DNA of 37,009 bases from a virus. This document shows positions 7,936-17,146 of the stretch, one piece after another. Within the stretch, counting starts at the first letter, position 1. Every line of letters begins with the position of its first letter. The notes beneath the pieces were generated by a model, which ran no database searches, was not told the DNA's origin, and worked only from the letters and a program-made list of their open reading frames with translations. Position numbers and translations under genes: made by a program. The stretch lies in IMG/VR virus record IMGVR_UViG_3300009103_000084, positions 1 through 37,009 of that record. One strand, written 5' to 3'.

Positions 7936-10661
7936 GCGAGCGATCACTAAAGATCAAGATTGAGGATGCGTTCCAATCCTATTTGAAGGACCACGTCAAG
8001 AGTGTCCGTGTGTTGCGTGGTCATGATCATGTCGACACCCGGGAAGATGGGCGAACACAGACAGATTTAATTGTTCACGCCCGGGATGCCAGCCCTTTTG
8101 AGGACATGCCCCCGGAGACCGGGTGTCTGACTGTTTCTCTTGCGTGCGAATTGCACCAGCCTGTAGAATTGGCTGAATCTTTAAAGGAAGAGCAGCAGAG
8201 CCAACTGGAAGAAGCAATGTTGCCCATCCATGTGCAAGCCAGCCTGAACCAACAGCCTCCAACTGAGAACGACACCCGGACGGTGGTGGGGCTGCACATC
8301 TATGACATCGACTTAGAGTCAGCCTCTGATGACCGGGATGGGGATTTTATCTTAGAAGTTTTCGAATACAACGTAACCTGTGGACAACACGATGCTCCCG
8401 GCTGGGCTCCCTTTGTTCTCACTGCGCTTGATCCCCTTGACCTTTCTCCGTTTCTCTACTTCAAAGCAGATACGGGGGTTGATGAAGATGGTGGACAAGT
8501 CTTTGACTGGGTAAAGGCTGGGGGGTCTCTTACACCCAATCTAGGCCAGCTGACTGCTGATTATAAGCCAATTCACGACACCTCAGACAACCATATTACC
8601 TTTGATGCATATGATGACAGGTTAGCGTTCGACAGTGCGGTGGAACAGGCGGGAATCCTCATTGTTGCTACCAGTAATGGGATCTTTGCCTATGAAGTGG
8701 ACGCTGATTCTATTGATGAGATCACCGCGCTAGGTCATGAGAAAGGATATTTCCAAGGTATAGACCTCTACGCCTATGCGCTCCTACCAGTGACCGTAAC
8801 CGACCAAGAGATTGAAAGAGTTCTCATCCATCTTGAAGAAAACGGTGCGACCAAGAACCCGACTGGGAGCCTTTTCGAATACTGGCGCATGAGGCAAGAC
8901 CTTGTGGCGCTGAAGTTTGATGGGCTTGATCTCAGCGGGGTTACTAGTCTTCATTCTGCCTTTTATGGTGCCAGATCGCTGACCTCCTTCCCCTACCTAA
9001 ATCTGTCTGGCGTCACAGACCTTACATACACGTTTCGGGACTGTGTCTCTCTAAGTTCGATAAATGCAGATTTGGATGTTTCTAGCGTGACTACGTTTTT
9101 CCAGACATTTGAAGGTGCCACGGGGCTCACTTCCTTCCCCGCTCTAGACCTATCGAGCGGAACTACGTTTTACTATTGCTGGTATGGCTGCACGGCAATG
9201 ACCTCCTTCGCAGCTCTAGACCTATCTAGCGGGACAAATTTCTATAATGCCTGGTATAATTGTACGGGACTCGCCTCCTTTCCAGCCGCGAACCTGTCGA
9301 GCGGGACTAATTTCGGGCAAGCATGGCGCAACACCACGGCAATGACGACCTTTGGTGATTGCACATTCAGTAGCGATCCGAGCGACGACATCGACTTTAC
9401 TGACGCATGGAGGCTCTCAGGCATTACCGATTTCCCCGCACTGGATCTGTCGAGAGGAACCAACTTCCTCCGGTGCTGGGAAGACAACGACGCACTAGAG
9501 ACCTTTGGCGACGTCACGTTCAGCACGACAGCAACTGACGACATCAATTTTCAAGAGGCATTTACGCGGTGGAACAACGTTGCCTCCTTCCCCGCATTGA
9601 ACTTGTCGCGGGGGACCAACTTTACTTATGCATGGAGGGGCAACAAGATGACATCCTTCGGAGCCTGCACATTCAGCACCACCGTGACTGATGACCTCAA
9701 CTTCACCGAAGCTTGGAAGGATGCCAACCAGATGACTACCTTTCCCTCGGTGAACCTAGAGAGGGGGACTACCTTTGAAGCAGCATGGAACAACTGCTCG
9801 GGCTTAACGTCGTTCTTGGCCACAGGGTTAGATTCGGGGGTGAATTTCAAGAACGCATGGAATGGGTGCTCGTCGCTGAGTTCTTTCCCGGCTTTAGACC
9901 TCTCTGCTGGCACCAATTTTTTCGCAGCATGGTATAACTGTTCAGACTTAGCGTCCTTTCTTGCAACAGACCTCTCCTCCGCTCTCGACTGCTACGCTGC
10001 GTTTTATGGGTGCACCTCGCTCACCTCCCTTCCCTCCGGGTTGGCCATATCGAGCGTAACGGATTTCGGATACACGTGGTTCGGGTGCACCTCGCTCACC
10101 TCTTTTCCTGCCATATCGCTAGAGAGTGGAACAAGTTTCACGAACTGTTGGAGAGGTTGCAGCTCCATGACGTCCTTTAACGCAACAGACATAACGGCAG
10201 GAACAAATTTTGCCGCAGCATGGCAGTCAACCGGCCTGACTTCTTTTCCAGCCCTCGATATGTCGAGCGGAGAAACTTTCAGTTCCGCATGGTATGACAG
10301 TGCGTTAACGAGCTTTCCATCTTTAAATGCGACGAAGGGCCAAACCTTCGCGTATGCTTGGGGTGCTTGTACCGCATTAACTACCTTCCCCTCAGGTTTC
10401 TTTGACTATTGGAGTCCAACGAGCGTCGACGGTAGTTGCTTCAATGAAGCTTGGGGAGGGTGCACCTCACTCACGGCAGCATCAGTCGAGAACATCCTGA
10501 ACTCAATCGCAACGGCAGGAGTTGCTGCACCCTCTAGCGGGGTAGACATCACGATAGACTATGATGCGACGACAGGAACTCCCTCGGTTGCGACTGCCGT
10601 GGGGATACTCAAGGGACTCTCTCCCGCATGGACGATCACCCTCAACGGAACACCTCAGTAG
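7932..10661 (+). CDS. Tail terminator-like domain fused to a BspA-type leucine-rich repeat protein
   Basis: 909 aa, the longest gene here. Residues 1-160 (KIKIEDAFQSYLKD, TDLIVHARDASPFEDMPPETG, GDFILEVFEYNVTC) look like a small tail terminator domain of gpU type. Residues about 165-325 form a separate, probably beta-rich domain (WAPFVLTALDPLDLSPFLYF). From about 330 to 850 there are about twenty repeats of roughly 23 residues with the pattern SFPALDLSSGTNFxxAWxxC, typical of DUF285/BspA leucine-rich repeats. Some units carry an insert (TFSTTATDDINF). A last compact domain (SIATAGVAAPSSGVDITIDY) ends the protein. It overlaps its upstream neighbour by ATGA. The repeats are likely exposed and bind a host surface. 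Confidence 0.7.
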   Translation: MSERSLKIKIEDAFQSYLKDHVKSVRVLRGHDHVDTREDGRTQTDLIVHARDASPFEDMPPETGCLTVSLACELHQPVELAESLKEEQQSQLEEAMLPIHVQASLNQQPPTENDTRTVVGLHIYDIDLESASDDRDGDFILEVFEYNVTCGQHDAPGWAPFVLTALDPLDLSPFLYFKADTGVDEDGGQVFDWVKAGGSLTPNLGQLTADYKPIHDTSDNHITFDAYDDRLAFDSAVEQAGILIVATSNGIFAYEVDADSIDEITALGHEKGYFQGIDLYAYALLPVTVTDQEIERVLIHLEENGATKNPTGSLFEYWRMRQDLVALKFDGLDLSGVTSLHSAFYGARSLTSFPYLNLSGVTDLTYTFRDCVSLSSINADLDVSSVTTFFQTFEGATGLTSFPALDLSSGTTFYYCWYGCTAMTSFAALDLSSGTNFYNAWYNCTGLASFPAANLSSGTNFGQAWRNTTAMTTFGDCTFSSDPSDDIDFTDAWRLSGITDFPALDLSRGTNFLRCWEDNDALETFGDVTFSTTATDDINFQEAFTRWNNVASFPALNLSRGTNFTYAWRGNKMTSFGACTFSTTVTDDLNFTEAWKDANQMTTFPSVNLERGTTFEAAWNNCSGLTSFLATGLDSGVNFKNAWNGCSSLSSFPALDLSAGTNFFAAWYNCSDLASFLATDLSSALDCYAAFYGCTSLTSLPSGLAISSVTDFGYTWFGCTSLTSFPAISLESGTSFTNCWRGCSSMTSFNATDITAGTNFAAAWQSTGLTSFPALDMSSGETFSSAWYDSALTSFPSLNATKGQTFAYAWGACTALTTFPSGFFDYWSPTSVDGSCFNEAWGGCTSLTAASVENILNSIATAGVAAPSSGVDITIDYDATTGTPSVATAVGILKGLSPAWTITLNGTPQ
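8919..10490 (+). repeat. DNA stretch encoding about twenty degenerate LRR units
   Basis: Units of about 69 bp recur in frame. Some neighbouring units are nearly identical at DNA level; for example GGGTGCACCTCGCTCACCTC occurs at about 10008 and again at about 10085, and a variant occurs near 10457. Such runs can expand or contract by recombination. CCCGGG, frequent elsewhere in the genome, is absent from this stretch by eye. Confidence 0.75.
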
Positions 10662-11045
10662 ATGCCTGACCTCTCCACCCACCGCTTTTTCCGCATAGAC
10701 CCCGCTGTTTACACGAGCCTCACAGATTATGTGGACACTTCACGTGGTTACCCAAACGAGCGCACAACCCGTGGCTTGCCACTCTTTGAGTGGTTGCTCC
10801 ATGATGAGGACGGCTGGGGATTACTTGCAATTGATAAATGGCGATTCGTTAGCTCTGATGAAGCCGTGGTTACAGGTGCTATCGATGATGGAACTGTGGA
10901 AGAAATCACCACAGCTGATTATTTAGTCAAGCGTGCCGCCATTTTCGCCACACCCGTTCCCGTTCCCCCAGACGACAGACCCGTTCCCCCAGAAGCCATA
11001 CTCGTTCCCCCAGAAGCCATACCCGTTCCCCCTCCTCCTCAATAA
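10662..11045 (+). CDS. Small tail-associated protein with proline-rich tail
   Basis: 127 aa starting directly after the stop of the LRR gene (TAGATG). The N-terminal 90 residues are compact with many Trp, Asp and aromatic residues (YVDTSRGYPNERTTRGLPL, HDEDGWGLLAIDKWRF). This pattern recurs in small proteins next to phage receptor-binding genes, which suggests a chaperone or accessory subunit of the LRR tail protein. The last 30 residues are repeats of VPPEAIP-like units. No enzymatic motif. Function inferred from position. Confidence 0.5.
   Translation: MPDLSTHRFFRIDPAVYTSLTDYVDTSRGYPNERTTRGLPLFEWLLHDEDGWGLLAIDKWRFVSSDEAVVTGAIDDGTVEEITTADYLVKRAAIFATPVPVPPDDRPVPPEAILVPPEAIPVPPPPQ
10952..11033 (+). 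repeat. Tandem 21-bp repeat encoding Pro-rich tail
   Basis: About three imperfect copies of a 21-bp unit (CCCGTTCCCCCAGAAGCCAT plus one base) encode VPPEAIP-like heptads at the end of the gene at 10662. Copy number could vary by slippage. Confidence 0.75.
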
Positions 11046-11084
11046 CCAAAGTTGACACCCTTTATAGAGTAACTCAGTTTAACC

Positions 11085-11423
11085 ATGGCAGTAAAGACAA
11101 AAGGAACAGCCCATCTCTACGGGATTGCCGGGACCGTGACAAATGCGACCGTGCTTTCCTTTACCAGCAGGAAAAGCCACCTCAGCGAAGATGAGACGAC
11201 CGATGAGTCCGGGCATCAGATTGAAAGACGATATGATGACGAACTGGAGGAAGTAACGATCACGATACGGATGCAAGCAGCCTATTCCGTCCCGGCGCAT
11301 GGCACTAATATCACGTATGACAGTGTCGCCTACGAGATTACTTCAGTTGATGCTAACGAAGAAGCCAAGGGATTTCGCACGCTTACTATCACAGCGAAGA
11401 AATCTGAATTCATCTCTTACTAG
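11085..11423 (+). CDS. Putative tail tube (major tail) protein
   Basis: 112 aa, mostly beta by eye (HLYGIAGTVTNATVLSFTSRK, LEEVTITIRMQAAY, FRTLTITAKKSEFISY), with charged loops (EDETTDESGHQIERRYDDE). It lies between the tail terminator-like gene and the tail assembly chaperone and tape measure genes, where lambda keeps tube protein gpV. It is short for a tube protein, although small versions exist. A virion neck or tail protein is the alternative. The leader has no Shine-Dalgarno site (CAGTTTAACC). Confidence 0.5.
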   Translation: MAVKTKGTAHLYGIAGTVTNATVLSFTSRKSHLSEDETTDESGHQIERRYDDELEEVTITIRMQAAYSVPAHGTNITYDSVAYEITSVDANEEAKGFRTLTITAKKSEFISY

Positions 11424-11428
11424 GTCGC

Positions 11429-11605
11429 ATGGCTGCTAAAAAGAAGGCAGCAGTTGCGAAGGCTCCTGCTCCCGATCGCGCAAGCGAACTCCGCACGATC
11501 ATCGCGCAGGAGGAATCCCGGAAAGTGGACGGACCCGAAAACGGACCCTCTCACAATGAAGAACGGTTAAAACAAGCAGAGGAAGAGTTGGCGAAGTTGA
11601 CCTGA
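11429..11605 (+). CDS. Small tail assembly chaperone candidate (gpG position)
   Basis: 58 aa. ATG 11429 lies 5 bases after the previous stop. The N-terminus is Ala/Lys-rich (MAAKKKAAVAKAPAPDRA) and the C-terminus is a charged helix (NEERLKQAEEELAKLT). It lies in the slot of lambda gpG, before the larger tail chaperone and the tape measure. I looked for a slippery heptamer that would fuse it to the next gene, which lies in another frame, and found none that is convincing. Confidence 0.5.
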   Translation: MAAKKKAAVAKAPAPDRASELRTIIAQEESRKVDGPENGPSHNEERLKQAEEELAKLT

Positions 11606-11615
11606 TCCACAGAGT

Positions 11616-12263
11616 GTGGATGACTCCTTCTATAGGGCTTTTTTACCTGCTGAGCATCGGGTTTGCGGACTCAAGCTGAAACCCTATTCATCTTGGCATG
11701 CGCTAATCCTTTATGCGATCAAGTCCTCTCTAGTCGAGGGGCAGGGGAACACAACCCCCTCCGATTTGGTTATTGCTTGCCGAGTATGTCAGACGACTTG
11801 GCCTAAGCAACCTTCACTGAAGATGCGACTCCGTGACTGGTTCCGGGTCAAGTGGATGGAACGTTACCCATCTGCTTTTTTGCGTGAATTTGAGTCTTTT
11901 GCGCTCTATCTGAAAGACCACACGTCACGCCCCCAGTTCTGGAATGTGGTTGAGGGTGGGAGTTTTCGTGAGGTTACGGGTCCCGTTGTAATGTGGACTC
12001 TAGCGGGTCTCATCACAAGTTCGACTCTCCAGCCTAAACAAGCTTGGAATATGAGTGTGGGAGAAGCTGCGTGGTATGATGCATCGATTGCAGAGCGTAA
12101 CGGCTCCCATCTTCGTTTCTTGTGGGACTCTGACGTGGAAAATCCCCCGGTGCAAGACAACTTATCAGAGGACGAACTTTACGAGCAAGCAGTGGAGCAC
12201 CTAGGGAGCGAAGCAGCAGATCGGTGGTATAAAGCACGAAAGGAGAACGACCTATGCCATTAG
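11616..12263 (+). CDS. Tail assembly chaperone-like protein
   Basis: 215 aa from GTG 11616. Helical, rich in Trp and aromatic residues (AFLPAEHRVCGLKLKPYSSWHALIL). The block WNMSVGEAAWYDASIAERNGSHLRFLWDSDVE resembles the 'weA.wy.aa..e..G....i.....E' pattern of tail chaperones just before tape measure genes. It overlaps the tape measure start by 10 bases. The likely role is to keep the tape measure soluble during tube assembly. Assignment by position and pattern. Confidence 0.5.
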   Translation: MDDSFYRAFLPAEHRVCGLKLKPYSSWHALILYAIKSSLVEGQGNTTPSDLVIACRVCQTTWPKQPSLKMRLRDWFRVKWMERYPSAFLREFESFALYLKDHTSRPQFWNVVEGGSFREVTGPVVMWTLAGLITSSTLQPKQAWNMSVGEAAWYDASIAERNGSHLRFLWDSDVENPPVQDNLSEDELYEQAVEHLGSEAADRWYKARKENDLCH

Positions 12264-13942
12264 GAATGAAAATCCCCTTTGGGGTTGATCAAACTCACTA
12301 CCGTCGAGGTTTAGCCTCAATGCGCCAACAGACTGCGTCGTGGGCTAAGGGGATCGGGGGAATGTTGGCTGGAGCCTTTGCCATCCGGGGCGCTATCATG
12401 AAGTTTCGTGAAGCGATTTCCTTTGGGTCTCAAATGTCTGATTTAGCGACTCGCACAAGCACTACAGTGCGTGAGTTCATGATCTGGCGCGATGTCGCCC
12501 GGGATGCTGGGGTTGAGGTTAGCGTTTTGGAACGTGCTTTACGTAACGTGAACATTCGTTTCCAAGAGGCAAAGGATGGGACCAAATCTTACGCTGACGC
12601 ATTCAAGCGACTGGGGGTCGACATGGAAGTGTTCAACAATCTTGGAACTTCTGATCGTCTGGTTGCCATTGCCCGGGCTTTTCACCTTGCCACGGATAAG
12701 ACTGCGGCTTTTGCAGATGTGGCAGATGTCTTGGGTGTTAGGGCTGGTCCCCAACTTGTGGAAGTTCTAAACAAAGTGGGGAAGGATGGATTTGAGGCTG
12801 TAGGAGAATCGGCTGTGGTCATGAGTGATCAGATGGCGCAAGAGTTGGACCGGGCCGAAGACCACGTGCAGCGCTTTAAAGATAGAGTGATAATCGCCTT
12901 TGGCAAAGTGGTTGCTGCCTGGACTCAAGCACAGGCAGACATGGGCTACGTAAAGGAAGTCCAGCAAGAGCTTGGCCCTTCCCGGGAAAAGGCAATGCAG
13001 GAAATGCAGCGGCAACTGACAGAACGGGGAGGAGGGGAATTTTTTGACTGGGAAAAGAAAGCTCTGCGTAACATCAAGACCCCGACCCACAAGATCCATG
13101 AAATCGAAAAACGACGAGGTTTTGAACGGAACACTCTAAGAGACCTGACTGTGGACTTCATGCGGGACGACCCGAAGTTGCAGAAAAAACGCAAAGACGC
13201 AGAGGAAAGCAGGAAGAACGAAGACAAGGAGCGGGAAGCGGCAAAGAAGAAAAGAGAAGAAGCCGAAAAGCAGATTGCAATGGATGAGTTGCAGGAAGAA
13301 ATCGCGAAAGAACGACAAAAACTGCTTGACCAGATCACGAGTGATGAAGAGAAGCTGACAAACTTGGTCAAGGAGCGTGCTGCTCTTGAAGACCAGATAG
13401 CAGACGACACTGTCAAGGGGTTGGAGGCAAAAAAGAAAGCGCTGGAACTGGAGCTAGAAATTGCCAAGATCCAACCCAAGGTCGACGCAGACCATAACAA
13501 GGCACGCAAGGAGTTGGCCGATAAGGAGCAACAACTTGCTGATTTGCAGGAGGAAAACCGTTTCGATCTTCTCTCTGACGAAGAACAACTGGCAGACCTG
13601 CAGAGGAAACAAAAGAAAGAACAAGAAAAAGCAAATTTCCTTGCTGAGGTCGGAAACCGGAAAGGAGAGGTGGAAGCGAGAATTCGGGCGCAGGAATTGG
13701 AACAGGAGATTCGGGCAAAACAGGAAGACATTCTGGGCAAAGAGGACGAGAAGCCTGGGCTACCTGTTCTTCAGACTTCAGGCATTCAAGCAATTGCGGG
13801 GGGAGGCACTGCTGCTGCAATTGTAATCGATCCGGCTCTCGTTGTTGCTCAGGCGCAATTGGATGCTTTAAATGTTATTGCAGCCAACACAGGAAAATCT
13901 GCTAATGAACCCCAGAAGGACGACCCAAAACCTGTTCTCTAA
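12254..13942 (+). CDS. Tail length tape measure protein
   Basis: 562 aa. The N-terminal 210 residues show the tape measure signature: MKIPFGVDQTHYRRGLASM, a hydrophobic GGMLAGAFAIRGAIMKF helix, DLATRTSTTVREFM, then ADVLGVRAGPQLVEVLNKV. Residues about 230-500 form a long Lys/Glu-rich coiled coil, and the end is Ala/Val-rich. At roughly 0.15 nm per residue this predicts a short tail of about 80-90 nm. No sheath or baseplate spike gene is seen, hence a siphovirus tail. The start overlaps the chaperone gene. Confidence 0.85.
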   Translation: MPLGMKIPFGVDQTHYRRGLASMRQQTASWAKGIGGMLAGAFAIRGAIMKFREAISFGSQMSDLATRTSTTVREFMIWRDVARDAGVEVSVLERALRNVNIRFQEAKDGTKSYADAFKRLGVDMEVFNNLGTSDRLVAIARAFHLATDKTAAFADVADVLGVRAGPQLVEVLNKVGKDGFEAVGESAVVMSDQMAQELDRAEDHVQRFKDRVIIAFGKVVAAWTQAQADMGYVKEVQQELGPSREKAMQEMQRQLTERGGGEFFDWEKKALRNIKTPTHKIHEIEKRRGFERNTLRDLTVDFMRDDPKLQKKRKDAEESRKNEDKEREAAKKKREEAEKQIAMDELQEEIAKERQKLLDQITSDEEKLTNLVKERAALEDQIADDTVKGLEAKKKALELELEIAKIQPKVDADHNKARKELADKEQQLADLQEENRFDLLSDEEQLADLQRKQKKEQEKANFLAEVGNRKGEVEARIRAQELEQEIRAKQEDILGKEDEKPGLPVLQTSGIQAIAGGGTAAAIVIDPALVVAQAQLDALNVIAANTGKSANEPQKDDPKPVL

Positions 13943-14605
13943 ATGGCTATTAAACACAAAGGATCTTTAGAAAAAACTGGACTTGTTGTCTTGCCTGATC
14001 GAAAAATCGTCACTAAGAATGACGGCACGATGCAAGGAACCGTCAACTTTAAGGTAGACCGGAACAACGAAGCTTTGTTGCCCCTCTTGGAATCAGCACA
14101 CCCGGATGACGGACGATTAGAGTTGTTCCAACGTGACGTAACCCGGAAGACGTTGAAAACCACCATAATGTCTGGATCTTATTTCGGCATCCTTAGCGAT
14201 CCAACGCCTAAGATTGTGCAACACCCGGGGAGTGGAGGTCGAGACCCGATCGAGACCCACCCAGATTTTGCTGACTTTGGAACTGAGGCAAACGGGGCTG
14301 TCTTTGACGATGACACACAGGAATTTAAGGGGTTCTTTGACAAGGCAAAAACAGAATTCTATGGTGTCCGGTCCTATCTAGTTCCTAACATCACGGTAAA
14401 CCTCAGTTATTGGACCTACAAAACGCCAGTATTGCGCAAGCTCATGACCATTAAAACCCATCTTAAGGAAGTGCGCAAACCTCCTAATGTAAAAAACTGG
14501 CTGCTAACTGCGATGCCTTATCGACAGGTGGGGTCGCTTTTTCAGGTCACGGAACAATGGATGGGGAGCGGTCCTAACGGGTGGAGTGAAACAATTTATG
14601 GCTAG
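13943..14605 (+). CDS. Tail tip protein, unassigned
   Basis: 220 aa, ATG directly after the tape measure stop (TAAATG). Beta-rich with many Lys and Pro residues (NFKVDRNNEALLPLLE, VRSYLVPNITVNLSYWTYKT). The C-terminal VKNWLLTAMPYRQVGSLFQVTEQWMGSGP is Trp-rich and could be a virion interface. No enzymatic motif. It follows the tape measure gene, where distal tail or tail-tip components are encoded; the exact role is unknown. Confidence 0.6.
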   Translation: MAIKHKGSLEKTGLVVLPDRKIVTKNDGTMQGTVNFKVDRNNEALLPLLESAHPDDGRLELFQRDVTRKTLKTTIMSGSYFGILSDPTPKIVQHPGSGGRDPIETHPDFADFGTEANGAVFDDDTQEFKGFFDKAKTEFYGVRSYLVPNITVNLSYWTYKTPVLRKLMTIKTHLKEVRKPPNVKNWLLTAMPYRQVGSLFQVTEQWMGSGPNGWSETIYG

Positions 14606-15683
14606 TCCCGAATCAGGCACACCGGGGACCACAGGTCCCGCTTATGGATTTCCCGATCCACGAACCGACTTTGCGAACCCAGATCAGTCGGCTTCTATCC
14701 AGGCACTTCGCCCCCTCGTCCCTCCTTCGCTCTATTCCACCCGGGTTGCTGGGGGAACAGTTGTGGAACCTGACCGCAGATTCATTCCTAGGGTTCCCGG
14801 CTTTCGCCCGGTGGCGCGGATCGATGGGACCCCGGGGATCGGTATCATGCCGGGGTATCTGCAATTTATGGAGTCTACCCTTATTGTTGAGGCAGCAGGG
14901 ACCCGTAACAATTCGCAGGAGGTGATGCCCACTTTAGACGGGACTGCACTTGATGACGCATCTCCTCCCCGAATTTACAAAGCTGCTGGTTCTTATGATG
15001 CGTGGCTGGTATTTAAAGAGGTGCACGGATCACACGCAACTCCTAGGATTGAAATTACCACTAAAGATGTAGGACCGGGGGTAATCGACCGGGACGAAAG
15101 GGCAGTGGCTTTGGCAGCTTTTGAAGTTTCCTACCCCGGGGGCACAGATGCTGAGGGGGAAACTCCTGCCATTAAAGTGTTGGAGACTTACGTTTATGAT
15201 AACTTTACAGTTTGGTCTCCACGTCACCAGTTCAAAGCCTATAAAACGGCTGACGATAAAATCAAGATCGATGATGGGTGGGTAATTTTTCCAGAAGGAA
15301 CTTTTGACCCACTTGTGGCGGGATCTGGTCGGAGCTGCACGCACAAGGTTGCTGCTGCTGAATTCACAATTACCGAAGCTGGGTCGATTTGGTTAAAAAG
15401 CACGTGGACGGTCTCACAGTTATCATCCACAACCGATGGTGCCAGCACCCTCACTATGTATCGGCTTTCTGAACTTACTACTCCTGTTGCTGAGTTTCTA
15501 GCAGTGACAAACCCACCTTCACCCGGGGATGACGATTCAACCGTCTGGGCAACGGGGGACGTTTATTGGGAAATTTGCAAGCTTTCGTTCGCTGGTGGCG
15601 AGGTCTTTGTCACTGACCAGATAGTCAGTGGTCCCATTTATGTCACAGAATTTACTGATGGGAAACTCACCGACGACAGCTAG
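14598..15683 (+). CDS. Tail tip/fibre protein, unassigned
   Basis: 361 aa from ATG 14598, which overlaps the previous stop by 8 bases; GTG 14586 would add four residues. The N-terminus is Pro/Gly-rich and disordered (ASPESGTPGTTGPAYGFPDP). A beta-rich body follows (PGIGIMPGYLQFMESTLIVE, SIWLKSTWTVSQLSSTTDG). The abundance of Thr, Asp and aromatics is usual for adsorption proteins. No catalytic motif is visible. Probably part of the distal tail. Confidence 0.6.
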   Translation: MASPESGTPGTTGPAYGFPDPRTDFANPDQSASIQALRPLVPPSLYSTRVAGGTVVEPDRRFIPRVPGFRPVARIDGTPGIGIMPGYLQFMESTLIVEAAGTRNNSQEVMPTLDGTALDDASPPRIYKAAGSYDAWLVFKEVHGSHATPRIEITTKDVGPGVIDRDERAVALAAFEVSYPGGTDAEGETPAIKVLETYVYDNFTVWSPRHQFKAYKTADDKIKIDDGWVIFPEGTFDPLVAGSGRSCTHKVAAAEFTITEAGSIWLKSTWTVSQLSSTTDGASTLTMYRLSELTTPVAEFLAVTNPPSPGDDDSTVWATGDVYWEICKLSFAGGEVFVTDQIVSGPIYVTEFTDGKLTDDS

Positions 15684-15724
15684 GTGGATTTCTGGAACAA
15701 GGTTGACAGGGTGCCCGGGGCGAA

Positions 15725-17143
15725 ATGTCTTATACCAAGCTAGACCTGCTCATCGACGTCTCAACGGGGACCCTGATCCGCGACTTTGATGCGTCTGTTG
15801 CTGCTGCTCGCCCGGTGCTAAAGGCTGCAGACAAGGTCTTGCTACGGGTTTTCTTGCTTGAGCCTCTCCGGAGTTCCGACCAGCCGTGGAAAAACACGTC
15901 CTTGTCTGGTTCCACCATAAACGCAGCAGTGGGGGTTCCCGGTGCGGACTTCACCGATGGCACGCTTGGGATTTCGTATGGGTCCTCATCTGGCACGGTG
16001 TCTTCATTTAAACCAACAGCGGAAGAGATGCAGACCGGGTTGAATGCCCTTGCTGACATAATTTCTGCCGGGTATGTTGATGTGGTCGGTCCGACTGGTG
16101 GTCCCTACAAGGTCGTGTTTCGCACGGATGGAGCACGCACCACGATTGGCCTGGACTTAAGCCTTCTTTACCCAGATGGGACAGGCTACATCTACGAGCA
16201 ACAGGCTGGAGATGGAACGACAAAGGAAATCCAAATCTTGTCGATCGAAGCTCCAGCGCTCGCCACAGCTTCTTCCTTTGCAGCAATCACCGCTGCAACT
16301 CCTTCCGTTTCAACTGTAGTTGCAGGAAGCAGCACAAAGAATGAAATCCAGAAGTTGGATTTCTCCAGTATGATGACCTATGAGGGAGGGTATGCAATCG
16401 CAGGAATTACCACTTCGCTAAGTGCTCGCACTGACTTGATACCATGGGATGCAACAGCCTCAGAAATTGAAACGGCAATCGTTGCTGCACATTCTAGCAT
16501 TGCCACAACCGACGTATCCGTTTCGGGAACTTATCCTTTCTTTTTCATCGAATTTACGGGGACTTACGCAAAAGCAAACCAAGCTGAAGTGACGCTCGAC
16601 AGTTCAGCACTAGTGCAACTAACCGGAGTTGAGGCAGCATTGGATTTGAACACTTTCAACATCCTTACCCTGTTAAACGACAACGCAACAGCAGAGGCAA
16701 AGTTAGAGGTCGAGATCGTCGACAGTAGCGCTCGAAAAATCACGGCTTTGCAGACAGATTGCACTGTGGTAAACGATCTGATTCCCAACACCCCCACGAC
16801 GGTCGGGCCAATCACGGTGCAGGGATTCACCGAACCTGCGTGGACTGAGCTTACCGGGTCTACGTCAGACACAGCACCCGGGAACTACCGTTGCACAGCA
16901 GCTGCCTACCAACAACTTCCAACTGCAAATAATCTGGGGGACAGATACCGCTTCGTTATTGACCAATCTGCAGGGACCTCTTACATCTACCCTCCCACCG
17001 GGGACCACTTCGAAATTGGTGGAACCACAGGGTCAGCCAACTCCCCCATAACTTCAGCTACCCATGGTTCATCCATCGAATTCACGCAGGTGGTTGAAGG
17101 GACATGGTGGGTGACTTCTTCCACTGGGTCGTGGAGCTTTTAA
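15725..17143 (+). CDS. Tail fibre-like structural protein
   Basis: 472 aa. The first 40 residues (MSYTKLDLLIDVSTGTLIRD) look like an attachment segment. The rest is Ser/Thr/Ala/Gly-rich, beta-strand dominated and repetitive in character (ITAATPSVSTVVAGSSTKNE, FFFIEFTGTYAKANQAEVTL), ending in a Trp-containing tip (EGTWWVTSSTGSWSF). It is the last tail gene before lysis, a common place for host-binding fibres. No hydrolase motif is seen. Confidence 0.6.
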   Translation: MSYTKLDLLIDVSTGTLIRDFDASVAAARPVLKAADKVLLRVFLLEPLRSSDQPWKNTSLSGSTINAAVGVPGADFTDGTLGISYGSSSGTVSSFKPTAEEMQTGLNALADIISAGYVDVVGPTGGPYKVVFRTDGARTTIGLDLSLLYPDGTGYIYEQQAGDGTTKEIQILSIEAPALATASSFAAITAATPSVSTVVAGSSTKNEIQKLDFSSMMTYEGGYAIAGITTSLSARTDLIPWDATASEIETAIVAAHSSIATTDVSVSGTYPFFFIEFTGTYAKANQAEVTLDSSALVQLTGVEAALDLNTFNILTLLNDNATAEAKLEVEIVDSSARKITALQTDCTVVNDLIPNTPTTVGPITVQGFTEPAWTELTGSTSDTAPGNYRCTAAAYQQLPTANNLGDRYRFVIDQSAGTSYIYPPTGDHFEIGGTTGSANSPITSATHGSSIEFTQVVEGTWWVTSSTGSWSF

Positions 17144-17146
17144 GAT

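Noticed and set aside
8919-10490. Diversity-generating retroelement target in the LRR gene
   Set aside because: No reverse transcriptase gene or template repeat is present in the genome.
11050-11080. Promoter before the gene at 11085 (TTGACA...TTTAAC)
   Set aside because: The spacer would be 20 bp and the -10 would touch the start codon with only one base left, so initiation there is unlikely.
11429-12263. Programmed frameshift joining the small and large tail chaperone genes
   Set aside because: The frames differ but an 11-base gap with a stop separates them and no X XXY YYZ heptamer in the proper phase was found near the end of the first gene.
12946-13740. Long Ser/Phe-rich open frame antisense to the tape measure gene
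   Set aside because: It is the mirror of the Lys/Glu-rich coiled coil and has low-complexity composition with no start signal.
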